DNA from: Seiridium cupressi | Taxonomy: Eukaryota > Ascomycota > Sordariomycetes > Amphisphaeriales > Sporocadaceae | Assembly: GCA_036674765.1 (NCBI GenBank) | Contig: JARVKI010000064.1 | Location: 62,001 to 126,000, forward strand | Length of the DNA: 64,000 nt | Reading direction: 5' to 3' | Shown here: in pieces, positions 1 to 11,722 of the stretch | Position numbering within the stretch: the first letter of the stretch is position 1 | How the letters are laid out: each line of letters opens with the position of its first letter | Program-made: the position numbers and the translations under genes | The notes under the pieces: model-generated | What the model was told of the DNA's origin: nothing | What the model saw: only the letters and a program-made list of their open reading frames with translations | The model's database searches: none

Positions 1-3000
1 AAGCTGGTGCCACTTTCGAATCGAAAGCTGGACAGCTTCATCACAAACCTTGCTGAACTCTGCCTGGGTCTCCGGGGTTCTGTTGTTATGCAGTTTGAGG
101 AGGGACATGAAACCTTGGAAGAACGCCCGACGAGCAGTGGGTGCATCCATGACGCCCTTAATGAGGTGATCCAAACTCTCCCGGTGATCCTGGTTTTGCC
201 ACATTTCGACGTTACGCCATGCGCATTCAAGCAAGAGATCTTGTAAGTTTTCGTGCTTAGAAAAGTCCTGCAAGATATCCCATTGCTGGAGCTTCTCGGC
301 GCAGAGAACCCAATGGTCTTCCCATAGCATGTATTCGCCTGCTGAAAATGGAATTACACCAGTACGAGCTTTGATCTGTGCCGCTTCATACATCTTCTGG
401 GCTTTGTCCCACATGCCATTTTGCTCATACGACAGCGCAGCGTTAGTCTCGACGAATTGGCAACGTCGGCGCCAAGTGCCATAGAACATGTCATCTTCTT
501 TGAGATTCGAGTACAGCTCTACTAGAGCATCGAGATTGCTTTCGCGAATGGCCGAAGACTCGACGTCGGGCTGGATGGCAGCATTCTCAAGCTGGACTAA
601 AGCTGTATACCACGCGTCATACGTCTTGGCTTCGAACTTCAGTACATGGGGTGGAATTTTGCATTCAGGCCAGGATTTTGCAGCTCCTGCGAGCAAAGAT
701 TGAACCACGTTGGGTCGCTTGTCGATTTGTCGAGAATGGAAATCCTTTGTGAGTAGCGCCACCAGGCCTTTCTCGAGATCTGACTTCTCTTCCTTTATCG
801 TGGCTGACCAGAACATGGGGAACAGTGCGACCCAGAGCTCATGGGCCAGAGTGGAATCAACGTGCTGAAGCTGAATGATAGGCTCGATGATATCACGGAC
901 CTTGACATCGCCCAACTCGGCGACAAAGCGCCGGTGATTGGCCATGAACGTGTCGTACTTGTCGTCAGCCATAGCAGATGGCTCTCGGCTGTCTTTAGCA
1001 TAGAGACCAAAGATCATGGAAGCAGGAAGTGTCCGAAAATCTTCTTGATGCAGCTGAATGTTCGCATTGATCTCCACCGCTCCGAGGAGCAGCTGAGACG
1101 CTTGGGCAAGCCAGAACGAGTCTGCAAGAGTGTCCCAGTTTTGTGACGTAACAACATAGGCAAGCCTGGCCGTCGCGGTCTTAGATAGACTCTTGTCAAA
1201 AATTGTCATGAATCGGTTCCGCATTTCGACATCCTGCGCTCGAGTTCCGATCAGGAAAGCATGCTCCATCCGGACCGTCAGCTCAGTGCGAGTGATCTTA
1301 GGGTCTTCATAAATGCGAATCACAAGTTCTAGGAACTTCGTGAGCATTGTAGTATCACTACGATGCTCAAACGATAGCATCTTATGCAAGACTGCCGTCT
1401 TCTCTTTGAGTGTTGGCCACGTTCCTTCCGATCGGAAAACCCAGTCCTCCACCATTTCGAGGATCTTTGTGCACAAGGGAATATGCAGGGACTTCTCCAC
1501 GAGTGTAGCCAGGACGCTGAGGAATGGTCGGCGATTGTCTCCAAGGACTTCCATTCGCATAGCGGTGACATCAATGGCCTTGATCATTAGTGCCGTCTGG
1601 ATTTCCAGATCATATGGAGTCATCTCCCCGTCACGAGCAGCTTGATCGCCCGGTCGAACATGCATGTTAAGCTGATGAGCCTGCACGCTGGTGTAATGCT
1701 GCACATGCTCTCTAGCCAGTTTCTGCTGCAGCGCTTTCATCAAAGCAGGGATGTGCGGGTCAATGACAGAAGGCTTGCGCTGGCCCAGTGACCATAACAC
1801 GTTGACACCAGAGACGTAGTTTGAAGCATTAAGCGTCTCCGTAGCGATAGTAGACAAGAATGTGATAATCTCCGATGTCTGTCCCTCAGGTTCGCCGTCG
1901 GCATCGGCATCCTCCATCGGAACATCTTCTGGCACAGACTCGAGGACTCTCTGGGTGATAGATTTCATATCGCGTCCATCGTCGTATTCCTTATCTGCGA
2001 AGTGCAGACAATCCTGCAACTCGGGATTGTCAGATTTCAGACACTTCTCGAGCACCTTCTGTATTGATGGCATATTCTTGACGATCCATTCATCTTGCTT
2101 CGAGTTCAAAATGATGCGAACAACCTGTAATGTGTTGACGATGTTTGTGATGAACTTTTCGTCATAGTTCTCTTTGTCGCTAGGGTCTGCGTTGAGGATC
2201 TTTTGAGTCTTCTCGCTTGCTAGAACAACCTCGGTGACGTTGGGAAATAAATCCACTTCAAGGTCGGCCCAGTACTGCGTCTGCAGCAGATTGAACAGGA
2301 GCGTCATTGCTTTTTTGCAAAGCTCTGTAGAGAGAGGTGGGAGAGCTGGCCCGGGTCCGCCAGTCGCATCTCTAGGCTTGGCCGATGGCAGGACGTGTCG
2401 CTCGTTAAGCTGCGCAATGAACTCAACCAAATACTTGAGCATCTTGAGTCGGAAAGCATCTGGGATCTGGAAATCTTTCGCAGGAGGGACCTGTCTAGCT
2501 GTAGGCGGAGATGAGGTTGGTTGGTCACTGTCCAAGCGTCGCTTTCTTGAATTGGGAGACTCGGACGAAGGACGCTCGGGGCTGCCCAGTTTCGCTTCCA
2601 CTCGCCTCTGCTCCCACTCCCATATGAGCCACATCATATTCAATACCAGCTTCTTGCTCTCATTAGATGACGTTTGGGGAGCCGATATTTTGCGTAGCGA
2701 TTGGATGATCAGGAGTGTGAACTTATCCCGTGACTCATAAAACAAATTGGGATGTCGGACAAGGAAATGGAAGATGCTCGTCATCTGCTGGACATTCTGC
2801 CCTTCCTCCGCAAGAATGCGACGAGGCGCAATCGCCCATACTGCGTTACGATCATTCGGTAGTGTATTACATCGCTTGGGAAGGACGGGTGCCATCAGTT
2901 CCAAAGCTTGAGTTACCAACGCACGTCCTTCGTTCTGGTTAGTCCGCAGCAACGAATAGTACACTTGCGTGACAATCTTAGCAGGCGTATCGTAGTGCGC

Positions 3001-6000
3001 AATGAAATAACCGATGACAACATAAGCCGCGTGCTTGTTGATGACATCATCAAGTCTGATGTATGTCCAGCCAAACTTGATTATGTCCTTGCGAGCATCC
3101 TGGAGAATGGCATGATGATACTTGACCAGCATTGCAGAGAGTTGAAGCAGTTCCATACGTGTATGGTCAATGCCGGGTTGAGCCAAGTCTTCTTGAGGGT
3201 CCCCAAGATTGATCTTCCAGATTTTTGTACTGATCGAATCGATGATGGACCGATCCATCAGTCTTTGCGACTTCTGCTGTTCAGCTTGGTACCCATTTCT
3301 CATGACGTCCATTGCAACAATTGGGTTGACGATGTTGCGAAGCAGGAAGCACTTGGTCTTCTGAGTTGCCTGCTTGCTAGCGTAAAGATCCAGACAGCGT
3401 AGGATCACGGACTTCCAGTAGTCAATGGATTCGTTGCTAACGACATATTTGTAGATGTACGAGAACAGCGAGGGCGTTGGGCGGAACTCCTCTGAGGTGA
3501 CGGAGTCTACTAGACTAAAGAGAGAATCCAAGTCCGTCGGGTTTAAGGATAAAGCCTTTGTGAACATGCCCATCAGCTGGTCAGCGGCTTGATCCGCAGG
3601 GAGTCTGAGCCCTGGCGGCAATTGGTTGGATCGGAGTTGACGCTCGAGCTCTTTTCCAACTTTGGCCAACCAACTCATGGTCTCTTTGCGCTCCATCCAA
3701 CCTGGATTACCAGGTGCTTGACTCAATGAGTCGAGGATGTTGATCGTATTTACGACAGCCACAAATTTGGTTTCCTTATTTGCATTGATAGTGACGTTGC
3801 AAATGTTGATAAGAGACTCGACGTTGGCGGCAGCATGATCTCTGAGTGGCTGGCTGTCTGGGTGAACAAGTACTTGCGCCAAGAATCGGCCATACTTTAT
3901 GTCCTCGACCTTTCCAATCAGATTCGTCCAGACTTCTTGCGGATACCGATTCAGGTACTTGTATAGCGGCGGCCGAAAAGGACTATACTGCGTTCTTCTG
4001 AGCTTTTCCTCTAGGTCAAGCACTGTGTCGATGAGGCGCTCCTTGAACTGTTCTGCCGCTGGCGGAAGCAAGTGAAAGATGTTGAAGACTGCTGCAATCA
4101 CCTTCATCGCATTGTTTTGCTCAAAAAATGTGAAGGAAATCTGCTGGAGGAGGTTGGCGTCGGCCAGGACTTTGATATGATCTAATAGCCGGGCGCCGAT
4201 CTCAACCTTGAAGTAGGTTGTCAACAAACGCAGAAGTCTAGCGAGGTTTTCGAGACCATGAGTCGTCAATCGTTTGGGATCCTGCAGATTCGCAAGAACA
4301 GGTCTGAGGCCTTGCTGGAGTAAGTCCTTGGGTAACTTATTGGTGTGGGACAGTACTGCCTTCAGCGACTCATTGGCGGCTTCGATCGTGGGCTTGGACT
4401 CTGAATATAGGCACTTGAAGAAGACAGATACGATCTTCGTTCTAGTTGGGTTATTCTGGCCTTTCGAAAAGTCGTCGAATCCCATTGCCTTGCTGAGAAT
4501 CTTGATGCAAGCTACACGAAGGTTCACGATTGAGTCGTGCGTTCGGAATTCGGCAGGTTTCCCAGCAAGCGATTCATCAGTAGCATCTGCCAAAGCCAAT
4601 GACTCCATGAGAAGACGGTTAAGTGTCTCGTCGAAGGCGACAAAATCACTCTTGAGGCCCATATAGTATGCCACCGCATCAATGTAACCAATCTGCGTGG
4701 AGAAAGGCAACGCTCTGAGCGGCTTGGGGTAGATTGACCCCAGGAGTCGGTCCTTGTATGGCATCAATATCTCCCACAACTCGGAGTTGGTCGCCTTGGC
4801 AATGATTTCCAATGACCTCCGGGCGGTCTCGCGGACGTGTCTATTCATATGGGCAAGTTCGTCATTGAACAGAATGCAGATTTGCGCCATTCTGTGTTGC
4901 GGCTTCTGTTGCCCAGGCTGCTGAGCTACTGGCTTGCATTCGTCTTTCGTAATGTTCTTGGTAAGGCGCCGCAACAGCAACTCAAGGGTATCCTGGGCAG
5001 AACATCTCGTATTCTCTGGAAGATCTTGAGGCATATCCTTGATCACGTACATCAACGCGCGAATGAGTTCCATCTGCCGAAGACCAACCCATGCATCGCC
5101 CAGATCAAACTCGGTCAAGATGTATTGGATGCCTAAGCTGCCACCAGTTTTCGTAAACCACTCTTCTTCATAGCACCCGTGGCAGAAGACTTGACAGAGA
5201 TGGGTGAATAAAGGTAATCGCGCAACGTGGGCGTCCGAGCCAAAAATGGTGACGGTGGAGTCATATATTGCACGGATTGCACGGAACCCAGCATCTCGCA
5301 CTTCGTTCAAGTCTGAAGCGAGTGATTCCAATATCGCGTCGCATAAAGTGCGCGTCTCGACGAAGAGGGGGCCCTCGCCATTCATGACCTCGAAAGGACT
5401 GTTGGCGCGCTTCCAATCGATAAGTCCACGACCTATTTCAATGATGGTAAAATGTCGGCATATATTCATCAAGAAAAGATCCGCCTCGTCCTGGAATTCC
5501 TTGATGGATTCGGCAAAGATGATTGCTTTGAGAAGACGTTTCATGGTCTTGTCCTCCTCATCTTTCTTGATGACAGACCTCTCTCGTTCTGAGATGTTGA
5601 ACGCCGACAGATCGTGGTCGAACTTCTTAGCCACGAGGTCTTGGGCTTGGAGTCGCACAAGTCTTGGAAGGTCTTCGGGCAGGTTGTCAAGGCCGATACG
5701 CAACTTGATCTGAGCTTTGATCAATTGCAGAGCTTGTCTCTTGTAAAACTCTTCTTGTTGCTTATTGGCGGTGGTCTTCGTTGGTTTTGGGATTTCCATC
5801 AGTTTGCGAATGGCACAATCAATGCCCAAGTCGGACCGGAAGGCGCGGTCCTTCTTCGAGCCAATCAAACGCATATCGAAACTGGACGGGTCATCGGCAT
5901 AGCGCTGATAAGAAACAGGAAGCGCATCCGTCATGAACTTGCGGTTCCTACCACCAAGCTTCCCCAGTATGCGCATTGTCGTATGTGCATGGAAATGACT

Positions 6001-8806
6001 ATAAGGGTGGGGCTTCAAGTGCTCGAACAAAGCATTCATGAGCTCCTCAATGACTGGCGCCATAATCGGGTCCAGGTAGTCTGCCGTCAGATTGTCGACG
6101 CATAGTTCCAGCGTACGAAGCCCCTGACCGACAAGATCGGTGCCAGCCCGTAGCGCAACTACCAAAGGTCTCATCAGGAAGCTCAGATGAGGCAGCAGGT
6201 TGCTTAGTCGCGCCGGAACAGTCAAACACAGCTCGACATAGAGATCGCGTTCCGTGGGTTTGCGTGCAGCCATGAGAAGAGTATTGAGCACATCGAGCAA
6301 CATTTCAAGCAAAGGCAATATCTGCTTGTAAAGGTGTTCGAATTTACCGCCACCGATGCTCCTAAACAACGACCGCAGTAAAAGGAAGTAGTTCAGTGGC
6401 TCTTCTGCCTTTGTAGACAACTCGATAGATTTGGTCACAATGTCAACCACGTGAGGCAGAAGTACACGCTCGTTTTGGTCAGCAAAGAGCGTGACAGCCA
6501 TGAAGGCTAGCTTGAAAAGACGTAGAAGGATGCTGGACTTTTTAACGTCGGCTGATCCAACGTCATCTATTCGCTCCATCAAGAACTTCAACAGCATACC
6601 GCAGAAGCTAGGTGATGTTGCCTCGCTCGCGAGGAAGAATTGAGGAATGTGCAGAAGCGCTGTGTGCTCAAAGATCATCTCGTAGAGACGCGGGATCTCT
6701 TGTTGGAAGACTTCATGGAAAGTTGCAGGATCAATGCAATGAAACACTGTTGCAAATGTTTCTAGCAAGTCTTTCTCCTCTTTACTGCTGGAGACCATGT
6801 AGAAGTTGGCCATGTATTCGACCGTCGAGGCATATGTAGATTCGGAAGCCGGCTTTTCAATCTCGTAGTACCGGAATACGTATGCTCCCTCACGGAAGAG
6901 TTTGACGATCACCTTGACTTCCTCAGCCGAGAATCCATAGGACACTTCTTGCCAGTGCGCGGGCGCGTTGTTCGGGTCGATCGAGATGGCGGCATTGCAT
7001 GCTTTGAGCTGGTAGAAGGTGTTCTTCAAGCCATTCATGAGGTTTTTGAAGAGGAACTTGTTGTCTACGACAGGATCTGCACCTCTATCTCGCGGATTTG
7101 ATGTTTTGATGGGCATCGCGGTGAAAATGTCCGTCTCATCCCATTCGGGAGGGTATTCCTTGTCGGCAAGATAGGTATCGGGAACCTGATCAGCAGCCTG
7201 TTGGGCGTACAGCTTAGACAACTTGACAGCATTCGGATACTGTCTATTCATTGCTGCGAACTTATCGCCTATCGCATTCAGTATCGTCAATAGATAATGT
7301 CGCGCATCGACTTTGTTCTGCATCTTAGCTATGCATTCCGCCATATTAAGGAGCAGCTTGGCGCTCATAGTCTGAAAACTAGTTCCAGGAAAGTTGTCCT
7401 GCAAATTTCTGGTGTACACCTCGACGGTCTTTCGTATTTGCTCGGGAGACAGAGCCTCTCGCACATGATGGATGAGATCTGCCAGCATGCTGTATGCCAG
7501 AGGTCTCATAGTATCATAGACCGTCAGGCCATCGCCTATCAGTGTCTTCTCCTCCAGCAGTTCGTCGATCTTGGGCAGGAATATCTTCCTGAAGTTGAAG
7601 TTGATGATATGGCGAATGGCGACAAGGAGTTCTTTCCGCGCTGCTGACTTTTCCCTGGGACAATCTTGCAGGAGTCGAACCACGATATCCGGTAACGTGG
7701 GGAGGAAATCCGTCAACTGGCTAGAGTACTGACGAAGAAGATACGCTAGGAAACTCATCGTCTTGACCTGTGCGGTAATGAACTCCCCAAAAGCAGCCCG
7801 ATTCTTGATGTTCGGGCTCACCCCAGCAAAGGTCTGTGATTTGGCCCTGGCTTCAGCATGTGCTTGCTCCTGAGCTTTTGCCTGGAGTAGCAGGACGGAC
7901 TTGATCAGAGGCACGAACAGCTTGACGTTTTGTGGAATAATGCTTCGGTACGTCTGAAAGACTGATACAACGATGATAGGACATTCCGAAAGGGCCTTGA
8001 ACGACTGTATGCCCTTCAGTAGTGGACGAGTCTGCTGTTGCAAGTCTTGTCCAAGATCGGTAACAGAAGCTACGGGCGAGCCTGGTCTCGGCGATTGAAA
8101 GTTGGTCTGCGTGCTGCCGGGAGTCGAAGGCGCGCCGGCTACGTTGGGGGGACCAGCACTGCTATCGAGTTGTTCTCGAACATTCCGCTCTGTTTGCTCG
8201 AAGAGATCTTGTATCAGGGTGAGAAAAGGCTGAACCTTGCCTTGTAGCACCTTGTGTTGATGGCGCATGATGTCCGAGATGATCTTAACACACAGCGTCG
8301 CATTATCCTCATTATCGCTCTTGACGAGCCCCATGAGGATCTCGACGACCTCATCGGCGTACGATTCGAAAGGTTCTGGCGAGCTCTGGTGCGTAGGTAG
8401 CCGATGGAGAATCTCGAGAACACAGTTTCGGAGTTTCTGCGCACGTCTGTGTCAACCGTGTTCCGTTAAATGCGCCAAAAGCGACATACCTGCTCTATCG
8501 ATGTGCTTTGAAAAACGCATGGCCCCCGTAAGATGTTGACAAACGGGGGCATGGTCTTCTTGAGAAAGGTTGGGTAGGCTGGGCCATTGGTATAATGGTC
8601 AAGCGTATCGCGCAGATTAGCGGCGGCCTCAAGCTTCTGCTTCGAATCTGCGACAGTCGCAATGTCAGCGTTTGCCCATCCAAATGCGCCAAGTATCGCA
8701 TGCGCGGAAAAGAATGGTTTCGACAAGAATGGTCGTGATCCTCAGCCTTACCTGTGTCTAATATGCTCAAGCGCTTGACGATGTCTTCAAATATGGCTGC
8801 CGCCAT
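1..8806 (-). CDS. tra1: TRA1/TRRAP-type PIKK-like scaffold, partial (C-terminus beyond left edge)
   Basis: Tra1 is the very large activator-binding scaffold shared by the SAGA and NuA4 histone acetyltransferase complexes in the nucleus; it belongs to the PI3K-related kinase family but is catalytically dead. Exons are 8752-8806 (ATG at 8806), 8490-8647 and 8436 to 1, with introns 8648-8751 and 8437-8489. The last exon stays in one frame; I spot-translated it at eight places without meeting a stop. About 2,880 residues are visible. The conserved stretch [15 protein letters not shown] lies near 6310-6370 and the N-terminal block [15 protein letters not shown] spans the second splice junction. 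The visible part is the HEAT-repeat array and the start of the FAT domain. Given the usual size of about 3,700-3,900 residues, the kinase-like and FATC domains are missing from the window, not from the gene. It is divergent from the gene starting at 9978. Confidence 0.95.
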
Positions 8807-9977
8807 GATTGCGGCTACTGCGTAGTCGCAGTGGGTCCCCTACTTCATAGCATGCGCCAATGATGATGATGGCGTTCCCGAGGAAGTCGCAGTCGAAGCG
8901 AGCTCGGAAGCGATCGTGAGGTGGTGATCCGAAATCTTCGAATGGTGGGGGTGGCAGTAGGGGAGAGATGCTGGACGAGCAGCTCAGTGCTGGCAACTAC
9001 CCGAAATTCGTCGTCTTCGTGCGCCTCAATTAGTAATGGAATTACAATGACCCTGAAAGTCGCCTCCTGAAAAATCCGAAGTGTGCCGAATGGAAAAAGG
9101 CCGAATGTTGGGGTATCATAAATGCACGAACTGTAGGAAAGGCGGCAGACGAGGCTACCAAATTCACGAATCCTAAACGCGTGAGCTCAAGAGAACATTA
9201 TTTCCTGACCATGGCGGAAGCAACGACTCGAAGAATCACAAAGACGCTAGGCCTCTATGGGATTAGATTGCGCGGACTTTAGTTCTTCCGACGCGCAATC
9301 CGATGCATAAAGTACTTAATTGCCTGTTTAGAGTTATGTCAGTGGGCATGCACATACCCCGGATTTGAAGACCCCACTTCACGCCGCTCTATCTTATCTG
9401 ATCTTTCGAACTCAAGCTAAGATAAGAGACAAAAGGCTGATGACGCGACGTCAGCGCACCAATCAACGCGTGTCGCGAATTTGCAAGACGACTCCCTCCC
9501 TGCCTTTAAGACGTTCTATAAATGTGGAACATGATTGAGATCAGAATAAAATATAATAGAAGCATCAAAAATCATTTAACGCGTCTAAGAGGTCGGCGCT
9601 TGTTTGAGCATCGCGTTCACATGCAATATAGATAGCATCAATTACCATTTCCTTCCATTCTCTGCCAAGAGCTGCCAGCCGCGTGCCGGGCGACAACCCG
9701 AATAGGAGGCGACCGACAATTTTAGCAGCCTTCAGAACATCCGAACCAACAAGAGCTGCATTTTCTTGTCATAGACATATAGAAACCCGAGGAACATTTT
9801 CGATTTCTGCACATTATAAGTAGCGATTTAATTTCTCTTATATTGCCATTCAAATCTGCCAGTTTGCACGGCGAATTTCGATCAACGATACATTACTGTA
9901 CCTTCAAAATCGCGGGGTTATCAAGGTGACCGACCATAAGCGCAACCACTCAGCACGATCTGGTGTCGTTCAATACC
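8807..9977. promoter_or_regulatory. Divergent intergenic region between tra1 and the GGCT-like gene
   Basis: These 1.17 kb must hold the promoters of tra1 (minus) and the cyclotransferase-like gene (plus). A CCAAT motif lies near 9457 beside a GACGTCAG half-CRE near 9448. Short open frames here, such as 8787-8996 minus, run against the tra1 frame or lack family resemblance, so I see no further gene. Confidence 0.4.
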
Positions 9978-10682
9978 ATGACAACCAACAACGAATTCCA
10001 TGCCACCGATGGCTCGGCGACCGCTTTCTTCTACGGTAGGCTTGCAGACCTGTGACAGACAATTTTGAATATGCTGTGCTGCGACTGACGTCATAATAGG
10101 CACACTGGTATGTTGCATACTCGACGAGCCCTTTTACAGCTCGAGATAAGGGCTCTCATGGCGCTAACCACGTTCTAGATGGCAGCAGAGGTTTTCTTCA
10201 CAGTCTGCTACCGCAACTCAACGATTGACATCAAGTTGCTCAAATCGCTGCACAAATTCCAGCCGGCACTGCTGCACGGCTACTGCCGTCGGCGCGTGCG
10301 CGATGCGGATTATCCTGGCATCACCCCTGATCCAGATCACGAAGTTCGAGGAATGCTGGTGACAGGGCTGACTTCAGCCAATATCTATCATCTCGACTTC
10401 TTTGAGGGCGACGAGTACACACGAGAGAAAGTCAAGGTCAAGGTATTAACCAGAGTCGGCGATGACGAAGGAAAAGGAAATGTAGAGGGCGAGGAGGTCG
10501 AGACGGAGGTCTATGTGTTCAAGTCCCCAGAATACCTCGAAGATCGCGAATGGGACTTCCACGAGTTCCGCACCCAGAAAATGAAGCGTTGGACCAGAGA
10601 GGACTACGGATTCGATGACTCGGAGCATTTTGCCCCAGTCCAGGTTGAAGTGCCGGAGGAGCAGAAAGATGCTGCCGTCTGA
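9978..10682 (+). CDS. AIG2 / gamma-glutamylcyclotransferase-like family protein
   Basis: The protein has 189 residues in three exons: 9978-10035, an 8-nt microexon 10100-10107, and 10179-10682. Introns 10036-10099 and 10108-10178 both have GT and AG ends. Splicing creates the family signature FFYGTLMAAEVF: the Gly-Thr-Leu part comes from the microexon and the following Met is the first codon of exon 3. Skipping the microexon would break the frame. The later motif LDFFEGDEYTRE is the other typical block of this fold, with an acidic residue in the position expected to act in catalysis. Family members cyclise gamma-glutamyl groups, for example in glutathione breakdown; the real substrate here cannot be told from sequence. 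The protein is probably cytosolic, since no signal peptide is visible. The C-terminal third is very acidic and charged. Confidence 0.85.
10086..10093. promoter_or_regulatory. Perfect CRE/ATF palindrome in intron 1 of the GGCT-like gene
   Basis: The octamer TGACGTCA lies inside the 64-nt first intron. It is the consensus site of CREB/ATF-type bZIP factors such as fungal AtfA. Whether it works is unknown; one 8-mer can occur by chance. Confidence 0.3.
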
Positions 10683-11656
10683 AAATAGCACGGTTGCCAT
10701 TCGTAACATTTTACGATATCATTCCCTGCGGGTGGGTTGGGGAAGCTGTTGACTAAACATAGACCATGCATGAAGGATAACGAGATTTCCATACGTATGA
10801 TCTGCTTAACTGTAACGTTGCTCAAATGAAAGAAGGAACATCAGAAGGTCCGAGTTAAGAAATCAATATCAACTGTGTGAAACGCTTAGCCACATTCAAG
10901 TGGAAGATGCCGAACATCTAGTGTAGACAAGTCACTGGTGAGTCCGCATTGTCGTTAAGCATCGCTGTTGGTTCATCAATCCTAGCTATCCTCCTCCTCG
11001 GCATGATAGAAAAAGATCTTCCAATAATACAATCCTAGCCTGACATTGCTGCTTCAAGGTATCTCGCGCCGGCCATACGTCTCCCATGTCACTCCCATTT
11101 GCTCTATCCTATCTGAAGTGATCCTAGGAAGCCCTACATCCACCAGCGTACTTGAAACGACACTGGAGTGTAATAATGAAAGTTGCCAGGTGAGTGGCGT
11201 GGAAAGTGGCACATCGGCATGTGTTTTGAGGACTGCAACAGGCATAAATCAAGTGTTTGGATCGCTGTAGCTACGTCGAGAGAATGACAGACATCACATG
11301 TAATCACTGACCAAGTAACTCTACCTTGAGCTTTGTCAATATTGAGAACCTCTTTTTCCTTCAATATGGAATTAGTTGCAGGCTGCAAGTAGCTTGATCC
11401 CTTGACTCCAAGGGCTTCACGGACACGGCGCCTGTAGATGCGTGTTGAAGATGTTGTCGTGCAACCAACCTTGTGGCTGCGTTTTCGAAACCGTTTCATT
11501 GGCTTGGGCATGCATTGATTCCCCCCAGAGTGTAGAAATCCATGCGTTTTCGGGCAGAGAGAGGTTTTTAAAAGAAAGAAATGTCAATACTAATACCGTG
11601 ATAATCCCTGTTTCGCCCATGCAGTCAGCGTACGTTATTATCGTTTCTAACAGTAC

Positions 11657-11722
11657 GTACCTTTCGGAAAGGTACAGTACGGTACAATTTTAGCATAAAA
11701 TGCGTACCAAACGGTACCGTAC
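11657..11722. repeat. Cluster of GTAC-type inverted repeats
   Basis: GTACCTTTC (11657-11665) and GAAAGGTAC (11667-11675) form a perfect 9-bp inverted repeat with one base between. GTACGGTAC (11677-11685) and GTACCGTAC (11714-11722) form a second 9-bp inverted pair 28 bases apart. Similar GTAC words recur near 11705, 12072 and 12104. The surroundings are AT-rich, so this may be the remnant of a small inverted-repeat element; no coding part or target duplication could be identified. Confidence 0.5.

Noticed and set aside
8570..8630. tRNA-like words (GGTATAATGGTCAAGCG) near 8588
   Set aside because: They lie inside tra1 exon 2, encode conserved residues on the minus strand, and lack a matching B box and acceptor stem.
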